DNA of 30,915 bases from Anaerolineales bacterium UBA5195 (GTDB lineage Bacteria; Chloroflexota; Anaerolineae; Anaerolineales; Villigracilaceae), in assembly GCA_002412925.1 (NCBI GenBank), contig DHVZ01000085.1, positions 1-30,915 on the forward strand, in the 5' to 3' direction. Each line of letters starts with the position of its first letter. Positions within the stretch are counted from its first letter, which is position 1. Of this stretch, positions 14,811 through 22,481 are shown one piece after another. Under the pieces are notes generated by a model. The model did no database searches. It was not told where the DNA came from and saw nothing but the letters and a program-made list of their open reading frames with translations. Both the position numbers and the translations under genes were made by a program.

Positions 14811-15752
14811 TTAAAAATCGCTCTGGGTCGCCCGGCTGGGGATTTGCGCCGGGTCGTAAGGTGTCACCTGGTAAACATAATAGTTCAGCCAGTTGGCAAA
14901 GAGCAGGCTGGCATGCCCGCGCCAGCGAACGCGCGGCGTTTGCGATGGGTCGTTGTTGGGATAATAATTGTGCGGAACGTTGATCGGCAACCTTTTGTTA
15001 ACATCCCGGTCATATTCGGCCTTCAGGGTCAGTGGATCATATTCCGAGTGGCCGGTGATGAACAGGTGGCGGCCGTCCTTCGAGCCGACGATGTAAATCC
15101 CGGCTTCGTCTGATTCGGCCAGGATCTGCAGATCAGGCACTTTCACCAGGTCGGCGCGGCGGATTTCGGTGTGGCGCGAGTGCGGGGCCAGGAAGGTGTC
15201 GTCGAAGCCGCGCAGCAGCTTTTCGGTGGGAATGAGCGTTTGATGCTCGAAAACACCAAACATCTTGGCAGGCAGGGGATACTTGGGCACCCCGTAGCGG
15301 TGATACAGTCCCGCCTGGGCGCCCCAGCAAATATAGAGGGTCGATTCCACGTTCGTTTCGGCCCAATCCATGATCTCGACGAGTTCGGGCCAGTAATCGA
15401 CTTCCTCGAATTCCATTTGTTCCACGGGTGCGCCGGTGACGATCAAACCGTCAAATTTTTCGTTGCGCACAGCCTCGAAGGTCTCGTAATGATTGAGCAG
15501 GTGCTCGGCATCGGTATTTTTGGCCTCGTGGGTGGCAGTATGCAAGAGGGTCACATCCACTTGCAGGGCTGAGTTACCCAGTAAACGCAGCAACTGCGTT
15601 TCAGTAGCGATTTTCGTCGGCATCAGATTCAGGATCGCCACCCTTAACGGACGGATATCCTGGTGTTCGGCGCGTTCTTCGCCCATCACAAAAACGTTCT
15701 CTTTTTCGAGTACGGCGCGGGCAGGCAGGGTTTGGGGGATTTTAACAGGCAT
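14811..15752 (-). CDS. metAA: Homoserine O-acetyltransferase of MetA type
   Basis: A 313-residue enzyme that acylates homoserine as the first committed step of methionine synthesis. The catalytic set is intact: Cys142 in ICWGAQAG, His235 and Glu237 in ITGHSEYD. In this family residue 111 decides acyl-donor choice, Gly giving succinyl-CoA and Glu giving acetyl-CoA use. Here residue 111 is Glu in TGAPVEQMEF, so acetyl-CoA is predicted despite the common 'succinyltransferase' label. It follows metY by 74 bases and is under the same SAM riboswitch. The partner enzyme encoded upstream uses O-acetylhomoserine, which agrees with this reading. The ribosome binding site is weak (AGGTTG). Confidence 0.95.
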   Translation of the reverse strand: MPVKIPQTLPARAVLEKENVFVMGEERAEHQDIRPLRVAILNLMPTKIATETQLLRLLGNSALQVDVTLLHTATHEAKNTDAEHLLNHYETFEAVRNEKFDGLIVTGAPVEQMEFEEVDYWPELVEIMDWAETNVESTLYICWGAQAGLYHRYGVPKYPLPAKMFGVFEHQTLIPTEKLLRGFDDTFLAPHSRHTEIRRADLVKVPDLQILAESDEAGIYIVGSKDGRHLFITGHSEYDPLTLKAEYDRDVNKRLPINVPHNYYPNNDPSQTPRVRWRGHASLLFANWLNYYVYQVTPYDPAQIPSRATQSDF

Positions 15753-15761
15753 GGCAACCTC

Positions 15762-15812
15762 ATTTGGTGATTTGGCGATTTAGTGATCGGCAAATCACCA
15801 AATCGCCAAATC
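15762..15812. repeat. Slipping palindrome between metY and metA
   Basis: ATTTGGTGATTTG (15762-15774) pairs with CAAATCACCAAAT (15791-15803), and the overlapping TTTGGCGATTT (15771-15781) pairs with AAATCGCCAAA (15800-15810). The unit (A)ATTTGGYGATT is repeated in each arm, so the pairing can slip. It lies in the intergenic gap of the operon and could modulate metA expression. Confidence 0.55.
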
Positions 15813-15826
15813 GATAAATCATTCAA

Positions 15827-17113
15827 TTAAGATAGCGCCTGATCCAGGTCCCACAAAATATCGTCAATCTCCTCGAGCCCGATGCTCAAGCGGACGAAAT
15901 CGGGACTGACCCCGGCGCTAACCTGTTCTTCGGCGCTCAACTGGCTGTGGGTGGTTGTCGCGGGATGGATGGCCAGACTCTTGGCATCCCCGACATTTGC
16001 CAGGTGGCTGAAGAGTTGCAGGCTCTCGATGAACTTCTTGCCCGCTTCTGCGCCGCCTTTAACGCCGAAGCCGAGAATGGCGCCCGGGCCCTTGGGTAAA
16101 TACTTCCTGGCGCGCTCGTAATCCGGATGGCTTTTCAGCCCCGGATACTTGACCCAACTGACCTTGGGGTGTTTCTCCAGGAACTCGGCCACCGCCTGGG
16201 CATTCTGCACATGCCGTTCCACGCGCAGGCTGAGAGTCTCAATGCCCTGAATGGTCTGCCAGCTATTGAAAGGCGACTGGCAGGCGCCGACATCGCGCAG
16301 GGTCTGGACGCGGGCCTTGATGATAAAGGGCGGCAGGCCAGCGCCCAGCAGGCTGGCATAGACCAGCCCGTGATACGAAGGATCGGGCGTGGTGAAGTTC
16401 GGGAAGCGGCCGCTGGTCCAGTCGAAGTTGCCGCCATCGATGATGATCCCGCCAATGCTGGTGCCGTGTCCGCCAATGAACTTGGTGGTGCTGTGGGTAA
16501 TGATATGTGCGCCCCACTCGAACGGGCGGCACAGGTAGGGTGTGGCAAAGGTGTTATCGATCATCAACACAAGATTATGCTTTTGGGCAATTGCGGCAGC
16601 TTCCTCGAAGGGAAAGACTGAGATATCCGGGTTGCCCAGGGTTTCGCCATAGATGATCTTGGTATTCGGTTGGACAGCTTTTTCAAAATTCTGCGCATCC
16701 AACGGGTCGACAAACGTAACCTCGATCCCCAGCTTGGGCAGGGTATAGCGGAACTGGTTGTAGGTGCCGCCATACAAGCGGCTGCTGCTGACGATATGGT
16801 CGCCCGCTTCGCAGAGGGCCAAAATAGCCTGGAACTGGGCGGCATGGCCCGAACTGGCCGCCAGCGCGCCGACGCCGCCTTCCAGGTCGGCGAGGCGCTG
16901 CTCGAGCACGTCGGTGGTCGGGTTCATCAGGCGGGTGTAGATGTTGCCCAGTTCTTTCAGGGCAAACAGATTGGCCGCGTGTTCCGTGCTCTTGAACTGA
17001 TAACTGGTTGTCTGGTAAAGAGGCACGGCGCGGCTGCCGGTAACGGGATCGGGGCTATAGCCAGCGTGAAGCTGGCGGGTGGCAAAACCAAACTTGCGGG
17101 ATTGTGTAGACAT
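15827..17113 (-). CDS. metY: O-acetylhomoserine sulfhydrylase (MetY)
   Basis: A 428-residue PLP enzyme of the Cys/Met metabolism family that makes homocysteine from O-acetylhomoserine and sulfide. The PLP lysine is Lys211 in HSTTKFIGGHG, the ring-contacting aspartate is Asp186 in MIDNTFATPYL, and the phosphate-contact Tyr and Arg are in YTRLMNPT near 59-66. The length of about 430 residues is typical of MetY rather than the shorter MetB/MetZ. The ATG at 17113 has AGGAGGAGC upstream; the frame is open through the riboswitch region to 17221 by chance. First gene of a two-gene operon with metA, controlled by the SAM riboswitch. Confidence 0.95.
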   Translation of the reverse strand: MSTQSRKFGFATRQLHAGYSPDPVTGSRAVPLYQTTSYQFKSTEHAANLFALKELGNIYTRLMNPTTDVLEQRLADLEGGVGALAASSGHAAQFQAILALCEAGDHIVSSSRLYGGTYNQFRYTLPKLGIEVTFVDPLDAQNFEKAVQPNTKIIYGETLGNPDISVFPFEEAAAIAQKHNLVLMIDNTFATPYLCRPFEWGAHIITHSTTKFIGGHGTSIGGIIIDGGNFDWTSGRFPNFTTPDPSYHGLVYASLLGAGLPPFIIKARVQTLRDVGACQSPFNSWQTIQGIETLSLRVERHVQNAQAVAEFLEKHPKVSWVKYPGLKSHPDYERARKYLPKGPGAILGFGVKGGAEAGKKFIESLQLFSHLANVGDAKSLAIHPATTTHSQLSAEEQVSAGVSPDFVRLSIGLEEIDDILWDLDQALS

Positions 17114-17160
17114 GCGTGCTCCTCCTGGAGTTAGTTGAATTCCACCCTTATCCAGAAGAG

Positions 17161-17197
17161 AAAAATAAAAACCTCTTCTGGTAAGTATAAGAAGAGG
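17161..17197 (-). terminator. Riboswitch-controlled intrinsic terminator
   Basis: On the minus strand, CCTCTTCT (17197-17190) pairs with AGAAGAGG (17179-17172), followed by a TTTTTATTTTT tract (17171-17161). The 3' side of the aptamer (GAGAGG) can pair with CCTCTT, giving an antiterminator. An extra perfect stem, made by 17181-17173 with 17160-17152, shares the same strand segment. Confidence 0.85.
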
Positions 17198-17214
17198 CTG
17201 CGCGCGTTCATCCT

Positions 17215-17314
17215 CTCTCATCTTCCAGATCGTACTGCCGGAATTGGCACCTTGACTCTAGGTCAGGTTGTCGAGGCTTCGCAGGGCCGGTCCCTCCGCC
17301 TCTCTGGATAAGAG
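17215..17314 (-). promoter_or_regulatory. SAM-I (S-box) riboswitch upstream of metY-metA
   Basis: On the minus strand the S-box core is easily recognised: CTCTTATCCAGAG with the P1 5' arm, GGCGGAGGGACCGGCCC, TGCGAAGCCTCGACAACC, AAGGTGCCAATTCC, and the closing GGAAGATGAGAG whose 3' arm pairs with CTCTTATC. These are the conserved elements of SAM-I aptamers. With S-adenosylmethionine bound, P1 is stable and the terminator at 17161-17197 forms, switching the operon off. The gene content downstream, methionine synthesis, fits. Confidence 0.95.
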
Positions 17315-17338
17315 CGTATATTGAGTTGTTAGTGCGCG

Positions 17339-17367
17339 GTTATATCACTGACAAATAAGACTGTCAA
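17339..17367 (-). promoter_or_regulatory. Sigma70 promoter of the metY-metA operon
   Basis: On the minus strand TTGACA (17367-17362) and TATAAC (17344-17339) are spaced by 17 bases, a near-consensus promoter. Transcription would start near 17332, about 18 bases before the aptamer. Confidence 0.8.
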
Positions 17368-17371
17368 GGGC

Positions 17372-17656
17372 GAATTTCCAGACAGGGCCAACGCGTTTTC
17401 TGAACTCTGGGTTCGCACTGTCCGCGAAGAATGTCTAGATTACATTCTTATATTTAACGCTGCTCATCTACGGCGCGTCGTGATTGAGTTCGCGGATTAT
17501 TACAACACTGCTCGTCCCCATCAGGGCATTGATCAGCAGACTCCCATCCCCCAATCAAGACCTTCAAGTGGAACCATACCATGTAGAAATGTCCTGGGTG
17601 GCATCATCCACGATTACTATCGTGCCCCCACTCTCCTGGCTCTTCCTGCTACTTGA
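17372..17656 (+). pseudogene. 3' fragment of an IS481-like integrase/transposase
   Basis: Reading the frame that passes through 17390, the sequence encodes the last part of a DDE integrase core: RANAFSELWVRTVREECLDY, then HLRRVVIEFADYYNTARPHQG, then a tail with VLGGIIHDYY ending at a TGA. VREECLDY and the ADYYNTARPHQG block, which follows the catalytic Glu, are standard for IS481/IS3-type transposases. No start codon or upstream catalytic domain is present, so only about 90 residues of a normal ~330-350 remain. The fragment begins a few bases beyond the -35 box of the metY promoter. Confidence 0.8.
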
Positions 17657-17810
17657 GTTCTCCTGCTCGTTCCCCCCTTCATAAAAAACCATCTTTTGTG
17701 TTTTTGCGCGTCTCATTGCCAATCTGAGCATTCTTTTTCAGTTGAATTCCCATAATTTACCGTTTTCGAAAACCATTCTTGGGATCAACAATGGTCGGTT
17801 TGCTACCTTT

Positions 17811-18029
17811 TTAGCCCTGTTTTCTGTCGGTTGAGGTTTTTGCACGATACGCCTGACAATATGGGCAGTCTTTGTCTGTTTTCGGTTTCAACAGGCGTAT
17901 TTTCCTGATCTTTTTGACCGTTTCATCCGGATCATAGGCAAAAACTCGTAAACTCGTCAATCCAAGTGGCCACAACGTCAAGATTAACGCCAAAAATATC
18001 AGCCCCACAAGCAGTTGGTGGTTGTTCAA
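17811..18029 (-). CDS. Small membrane-anchored ORF with CPYC, possible transposase N-terminal remnant
   Basis: A 72-residue reading frame with one hydrophobic N-terminal helix (LLVGLIFLALILTLWPLGL) and a basic tail with LLKPKTDKDCPYCQAY. The 'KPKTxxDCPxC' pattern occurs at the start of some long transposases of Chloroflexota-like genomes, which begin with a hydrophobic stretch followed by a zinc-type Cys pair. Nothing of a catalytic domain follows. It is therefore either a truncated transposase start or a small unknown membrane protein. Confidence 0.4.
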   Translation of the reverse strand: MNNHQLLVGLIFLALILTLWPLGLTSLRVFAYDPDETVKKIRKIRLLKPKTDKDCPYCQAYRAKTSTDRKQG

Positions 18030-18200
18030 GGATCGGTTTCTTACTTAATTGGGATTGGCCTGTTATTTTACCCCCACTACACCCCAGCTCTCAGTTATAC
18101 GCCACCGATTGTGGCTGCGCCCATTTTTCGCCAAACGGATTAATTTCAGATAGATTTAGTCCGATTAGATAAGAGTTTCATGAGAAACCTGGGGGCGAGA

Positions 18201-18228
18201 TTGACTTATCTCACTATTTGTATATAAT
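18201..18228 (+). promoter_or_regulatory. Promoter of the fasciclin lipoprotein gene
   Basis: TTGACT (18201-18206) and TATAAT (18223-18228) are spaced by 16 bases. The predicted leader is about 57 bases and carries GGGAGAG before the ATG at 18292. Confidence 0.7.
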
Positions 18229-18291
18229 TTGTCTAGGTTTGAATATGGAAAACCTTTACAGAATATAGACAATAAATAACGGGAGAGAAAC

Positions 18292-19281
18292 ATGAAACGC
18301 TTTACCACAGTTTTATCCGTACTACTGATCGCTGTTTTTGCCCTGGCCGCCTGCGCCCCCGCAGCTACTCCAACCCCGGCTCCGACCATGGCGCCGAAAG
18401 CGACCGAGATCCCAGCCACCACCGAGCCTGCTCCGAAGCCGATGGACATCGTTGATACCGCTGTGGCGGATGGCCGCTTCAAGACCCTGGCCGCTGCCCT
18501 GACCGCCGCTGGCCTGGTGGACACCCTCAAAGGCACAGGCCCCTTTACCGTCTTTGCCCCCACCGATGAGGCCTTTGCCAAACTGCCCGCCGGGACGATT
18601 GACGAGCTGCTTAAGCCTGAAAACAAGCAGAAACTGACTGACATCCTGATCTACCATGTCGTCTCTGGCAAGGTCATGGCTGCGGATGTGGTCAAGCTGA
18701 CCAGCGCCACAACCGTGTTGGGCAAAGATGTCACTGTCAAAGTTGATATGGGCAACGTGTATGTCAACGAGGCCAAGGTCATTATCACCGATATCGCAAC
18801 CAGCAACGGCATCATCCATGTTATCGACAGTGTCCTCCTGCCTCCGGCGGAAGATGCGATGATGGGCAAGACGATTGTTGATGTAGCTGTGGCCGATGGC
18901 CGCTTCAAGACCCTGGCCGCCGCCCTGACCGCCGCTGGCCTGGTGGACACCCTGCAAGGCGCTGGACCGTTTACCGTCTTCGCCCCCACCGACGAGGCTT
19001 TTGCGAAATTGCCCGCTGGAACGATTGATGAACTGCTCAAGCCTGAAAACAAGCAGAAACTGACCGATATCCTGCTCTACCATGTCGTCTCCGGAAAAGT
19101 CATGGCTACGGATGTGGTCAAACTGACCAGCGCTCCCACCGTGCTGGGCAAGGATGTCACCATCACCGTAAAAGATGGCAAGGTCTTCCTGAACGACACC
19201 GTGCAGGTCATCATCACTGACATTGAAGCTTCGAATGGTGTCATTCACGTCATCGACGCCGTGCTTCTGCCCGCTCAATAA
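18292..19281 (+). CDS. Lipoprotein with two fasciclin (FAS1) domains
   Basis: A 329-residue predicted lipoprotein (lipobox ALAAC, Cys21, and a Pro/Thr linker to about residue 50). It carries two FAS1 domains at about 50-183 and 193-329. Each has the FAS1 blocks GPFTVFAPTDEAFAKLPAG, YHVVSGKVMA and a NG-I/V-IHVID ending. FAS1 domains mediate adhesion to surfaces, matrix or other proteins. The two domains are nearly identical over their first 80 residues and also at DNA level with a shift of 426 bases, so the second copy is a recent tandem duplication. The strong promoter and ribosome binding site suggest high expression on the cell surface. Confidence 0.93.
   Translation: MKRFTTVLSVLLIAVFALAACAPAATPTPAPTMAPKATEIPATTEPAPKPMDIVDTAVADGRFKTLAAALTAAGLVDTLKGTGPFTVFAPTDEAFAKLPAGTIDELLKPENKQKLTDILIYHVVSGKVMAADVVKLTSATTVLGKDVTVKVDMGNVYVNEAKVIITDIATSNGIIHVIDSVLLPPAEDAMMGKTIVDVAVADGRFKTLAAALTAAGLVDTLQGAGPFTVFAPTDEAFAKLPAGTIDELLKPENKQKLTDILLYHVVSGKVMATDVVKLTSAPTVLGKDVTITVKDGKVFLNDTVQVIITDIEASNGVIHVIDAVLLPAQ
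18461..19278 (+). repeat. Tandem in-frame duplication of a FAS1 domain
   Basis: The segment starting CTGTGGCGGATGGCCGCTTC (18461) recurs at 18887 with only scattered differences for about 250 bases, then more divergence. The unit shift is 426 bases, one FAS1 domain plus linker. Confidence 0.85.
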
Positions 19282-19316
19282 ACTACTTCTCCTCTTGAAA
19301 GAGTGGTTTGCAGTGA

Positions 19317-19346
19317 AACTGCCCCGGGAGGAATCCCGGGGCAGTT
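19317..19346 (+). terminator. Strong hairpin after the fasciclin gene
   Basis: AACTGCCCCGGGA (19317-19329) pairs perfectly with TCCCGGGGCAGTT (19334-19346) around a GGAA tetraloop. The stem is very stable but is followed by GATCTCTCT rather than a T run. Confidence 0.7.
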
Positions 19347-19628
19347 GATCTCTCTCCACAGTTTCTGGAGCGTGAGGATTGACCAATCATTGTCGATGAC
19401 GGCTCTACAAAAATCCTAGATCCAGATTGATCTGGTTTAGAAGGAAAAAAATCTGGAATGCTAAGCGCAGATACTGAGAGATGGCCTGACCGGCCTGAAG
19501 CAAGTGGCAATTGCATCAACAAAGAAAATGGCAACACATTTCCAGCTGGGTATGTTATTACTCATCTCATCTTTGAACGAATAGCCATTAAATATAATTG
19601 AGCAAGTTAAGCTCAAAGGAGCACCCGA
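19347..19628. other. Intergenic leader before the alternative oxidase gene
   Basis: No gene is seen here. It holds a palindrome CCAGAT-TG-ATCTGG (19422-19435) and a perfect TATAAT (19593-19598) 31 bases before the AOX start; the best -35 candidate, TTGAAC at 19573, is only 14 bases away, so the promoter may need an activator. AAAGGAG (19615-19621) is the ribosome binding site of the next gene. Confidence 0.45.
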
Positions 19629-20243
19629 ATGTCTACTGAAATGTCGCTGAAACAACATCACGTCCCAAATGGTTTTTCCGATCAACTTGCGCTGGCTTTC
19701 ACCAAATCTGCGCGCTTCTTTGCTGATACTTTTTTCGCCCGCCGTTACGGTCACCGCGCGGTTGTACTTGAAACGGTAGCCGCGGTCCCGGGCATGGTTG
19801 GAGGCGCTTTACAACATCTGCGCGCCTTGCGTCGCATGGAAAGCGATAATGGCTGGATTCAGACTTTGTTGGATGAAGCCGAAAACGAGCGGATGCACTT
19901 GATGACCTTCATTAACATCGCCCAACCAACGCGGCTGGAGCGCCTGATCATTCTGCTGGCCCAGGGCGCTTTCTTCAACGGCTTCTTCCTGCTCTATCTT
20001 TTATCGCCAGGAACTGCTCACCGCGTCGTGGGCTATTTCGAAGAGGAAGCAGTCCATAGCTACACAGAGTACCTCAATGATGTCGACAGTGGAATAATAC
20101 CCAATGTCCCTGCGCCCAAAATTGCGATTGACTATTGGAAACTGGCCCCGGATGCACGGTTGAGAGAGGTGATCATCGTGGTCCGTGAAGATGAGCGCCA
20201 TCACCGCGATGTTAATCACGAATTCGCCAATGAGCTGGCTTGA
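19629..20243 (+). CDS. aox: Alternative oxidase (AOX), cyanide-insensitive quinol oxidase
   Basis: A 204-residue di-iron, membrane-bound (interfacial) quinol oxidase that reduces oxygen to water without proton pumping. All iron-ligand motifs are present in order: LETVA (Glu48), NERMH (Glu87, His90), FEEEAVHSY (Glu138-140 region) and REDERHHRDVNH (Glu189, His192). RxDExxH with the following NH is the defining AOX ending. It is shorter than plant AOX at the N-terminus, as expected for a bacterial form without a transit peptide. AAAGGAG lies seven bases before the ATG. It seems to be a single-gene unit. AOX is common in eukaryotes and some Proteobacteria and would be unusual in Chloroflexota. 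It may protect against oxygen, NO, sulfide or an over-reduced quinone pool. Confidence 0.93.
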   Translation: MSTEMSLKQHHVPNGFSDQLALAFTKSARFFADTFFARRYGHRAVVLETVAAVPGMVGGALQHLRALRRMESDNGWIQTLLDEAENERMHLMTFINIAQPTRLERLIILLAQGAFFNGFFLLYLLSPGTAHRVVGYFEEEAVHSYTEYLNDVDSGIIPNVPAPKIAIDYWKLAPDARLREVIIVVREDERHHRDVNHEFANELA

Positions 20244-20360
20244 TGCCAAAAACACACACAGGCATTTCCCAACGGTTTTCTTCGCTCTAAGTTGCTGCCT
20301 GTTTCACCAGGAAACTCTTCTGACCACTTTTTGCCAATACCCTATTTATGGGAGCTGAAC

Positions 20361-21272
20361 ATGAAAATCATCCGGCGTGTTTTCTTGGGGTTGCTGTCGG
20401 TTATCGTTTTACTGGTCGTTTTGTTGGTTGGCTCGGTGGCCGTGGATTATGTCCTGGGCGCTGGGCGGATTGACCGAATTTCCAATACCACCATTCCTGG
20501 AATGAACGGCACTCCCAAAGTAAGAGCCTATGTTGCAAAGCCTGAGGGTGCTGGTCCCTTTCCGGTTGTGATGATGATCCATGAATTCTTTGGCTTGAAC
20601 GAATCGATTATTAGCAAAGCGGACGGGCTGGCCGCCGAAGGTTACCTGGTGGTTGCGCCCGATACGTTTCGCGGCTCGACAACCTCCTGGATTCCCCGCG
20701 CGATTTACCAGGTCATTACCACCCAGCCGGAACAGGTCAATATCGATCTGGATACAGTCTACGCCTGGCTGGAAACCCAACCGGCTGTTGACAGCTCCCG
20801 GATTGCGATTGTCGGGTTTTGTTATGGTGGGCGGACTGCGCTTGGATATAGCCTGCATAACAACAAATTGGCAGCCAGCGTTATTTTCTACGGTTCTCCC
20901 GAAACTGACCCCGCTGTCTTGAAAAACCTGCCGGGTCCCGTTCTGGGAATTTTTGGCGGAGCCGATCAATCCATCCCGGTAGAGGAGGTCACAGCCTTCG
21001 AGACGGCCTTGACCCAGGCGGGGGTCCAGCATGAAATCACCATCTATCCCGATCAACCACACGCTTTTGTCCAGGACATGGCGGGTATTCGGGCTGGTGG
21101 CGCCCAGGGCCAGGCCTGGGCGCAAATGCTCCAATTTTTGGATACTCACCTCAACCAGCCCGGCGCAGGCCAAACCGGCCCATCCAGCGCCTATCTCCCT
21201 GGTTTTGATTGGCAGTATTATCTCAAGTTGGCCTACGAACATGCTTTTGGCACCACCGCTCACATGCATTAA
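20361..21272 (+). CDS. Dienelactone hydrolase-family protein, membrane anchored
   Basis: A 303-residue alpha/beta hydrolase with one N-terminal hydrophobic helix (residues about 6-28, FLGLLSVIVLLVVLLVGSVAV), so the enzyme likely sits outside the membrane. The catalytic triad of the DLH family is visible: nucleophile Cys in VGFCYGGRTAL, Asp in GGADQSIPVEE, and His in YPDQPHAFVQD. VVMMIHEFFGLNE near the start supplies the oxyanion-hole region with the conserved Glu. The ATG at 20361 (MKIIRR) is chosen; a longer frame from 20292 lacks support. The natural substrate is not dienelactone by necessity; many such proteins are carboxylesterases of unknown role. Confidence 0.88.
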   Translation: MKIIRRVFLGLLSVIVLLVVLLVGSVAVDYVLGAGRIDRISNTTIPGMNGTPKVRAYVAKPEGAGPFPVVMMIHEFFGLNESIISKADGLAAEGYLVVAPDTFRGSTTSWIPRAIYQVITTQPEQVNIDLDTVYAWLETQPAVDSSRIAIVGFCYGGRTALGYSLHNNKLAASVIFYGSPETDPAVLKNLPGPVLGIFGGADQSIPVEEVTAFETALTQAGVQHEITIYPDQPHAFVQDMAGIRAGGAQGQAWAQMLQFLDTHLNQPGAGQTGPSSAYLPGFDWQYYLKLAYEHAFGTTAHMH

Positions 21273-21302
21273 TCCGCTGAGCGCTGGAACTATACCCGTC
21301 CC

Positions 21303-21351
21303 GGTCACAAATTGCGCTTTTTTCTGGAGCAGAGATGCGCAATTCGTGACC
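21303..21351. terminator. Long inverted repeat after the hydrolase gene
   Basis: GGTCACAAATTGCGC (21303-21317) and GCGCAATTCGTGACC (21337-21351) pair over 15 bases with one wobble; the loop contains a T7 run. It probably ends the hydrolase transcript and may be a dispersed repeat. Confidence 0.55.
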
Positions 21352-21455
21352 CCGGGCATTATATGCGACTGATGGCGGCAAATGAATTCGATTGGTGTCA
21401 ATCATCCGCACAGAGAACCAGAACATAGGATAATAAGAAGAAAAGAGAGGCAGAC

Positions 21456-22025
21456 ATGGCTGAAACCCCCAAGTATTCCGTTTCCAGGAAACAAAACGAA
21501 ATTGAAATTCGGCAATATCCCGCTTACATCCAGGCCGAGGTAACTATCGAAGATACGAACTATAAATCCGCGATTGAAAGAGGCTTCAGCTTTCTGGCGG
21601 GATATATTTTTGGCAACAATCTCTCGAGACAGAAAATTGAGATGACCACGCCCGTCCAGGCTTCTCAATCTGAAAAAATTGCCATGACCACCCCGGTGAC
21701 CGTCACCGGCGCATCAAATTTCACCGTAGCTTTCATTATGCCTGCGGAATACACCCTGGAAACGCTGCCCCAACCGAAAGACACTCGTGTTCATTTCACG
21801 CGCATCCCGGCTCGTTCCATGGCCGCCATCCGATTTTCCGGGTTTTTCCGGCAAGAGACGATCCAGAAAAACAAGCAGCGCCTGAGTCATTGGCTGGAGG
21901 AACAGGGACTTGAAACCGAAGGTGATTTTATCGTGGCTGGTTATAATCCTCCCTGGGTGCCGGGGTTTTTAGCGCGTAATGAAGTCTTAATCCAGACCAA
22001 AACTGAACTTCAGGAGAAAAAATGA
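21456..22025 (+). CDS. SOUL-family heme-binding protein
   Basis: A 189-residue protein matching the SOUL/HEBP family: YSVSRKQNEIEIRQYPAYIQAEV at the start, FSFLAGYIFGNN, KIEMTTPVQASQSEKIAMTTPV (the family's repeated MTTPV), TVAFIMPAEYTLETLPQP and the C-terminal GYNPPWVPGFLARNEVLI. The family binds heme or tetrapyrroles. No signal peptide is seen, so it is cytoplasmic. A good GAGAGG site precedes the ATG. Its stop overlaps the start of the DUF2177 gene (ATGA). Confidence 0.93.
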   Translation: MAETPKYSVSRKQNEIEIRQYPAYIQAEVTIEDTNYKSAIERGFSFLAGYIFGNNLSRQKIEMTTPVQASQSEKIAMTTPVTVTGASNFTVAFIMPAEYTLETLPQPKDTRVHFTRIPARSMAAIRFSGFFRQETIQKNKQRLSHWLEEQGLETEGDFIVAGYNPPWVPGFLARNEVLIQTKTELQEKK

Positions 22026-22423
22026 TGCGGTATCTTAAACTTTACCTTGTCTCATTGCTGGCCTTCCTCGCGATTGACATGCTTTGGCTGGGCCTGGTGG
22101 CGCGTTCGTTCTATCAGCAGCAGCTCGGTTTTCTGATGGCCCCCAGCGTCAATTGGTTTGCGGCAGCCATTTTCTATCTGCTCTTTATTGTGGGCATCTT
22201 GTTCTTTGTGGTTGTTCCCGGTCTGGAAAACGGCTCACTCAAAGCCACCCTGCTGCGGGCAACCTTGTTCGGGCTGATCACCTATGCCACCTACGATTTG
22301 ACCAACCTCGCCACCCTCAAAGATTGGCCCGTGCTTCTCACTGTGGTGGATCTGATTTGGGGGATAGTGTTGAGTGTTTCGGTCAGTTATCTCAGTTTTA
22401 TGGCAGGCAAGCGGCTTATTTAA
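22022..22423 (+). CDS. DUF2177 family membrane protein
   Basis: A 133-residue protein with four hydrophobic helices. The family markers are AIDMLWLGLVARSFYQQQLGFLM at the N-terminus and GLITYATYDLTNLATLKDWP in the third helix region, which are almost invariant in DUF2177. The function is unknown. In several bacteria it neighbours SOUL-like, photolyase-like and FAD-dependent genes, as here, so a link to tetrapyrrole or light/oxidative stress is plausible. The gene starts on the ATGA overlap with the SOUL gene. Confidence 0.9.
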   Translation: MMRYLKLYLVSLLAFLAIDMLWLGLVARSFYQQQLGFLMAPSVNWFAAAIFYLLFIVGILFFVVVPGLENGSLKATLLRATLFGLITYATYDLTNLATLKDWPVLLTVVDLIWGIVLSVSVSYLSFMAGKRLI

Positions 22424-22481
22424 TGCGATAATTGTCACTAACAGTGCGAGCCACAAATATTGACCCACGGATGGGTAAAAC

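Noticed and set aside
18322..19386. 354-residue minus-strand frame over the FAS1 gene
   Set aside because: Shadow of the duplicated coding sequence; the apparent internal repeat is only the FAS1 duplication read backwards.
20409..21401. 330-residue minus-strand frame over the hydrolase gene
   Set aside because: Antisense to a clear dienelactone hydrolase-family gene with intact triad; no family features.
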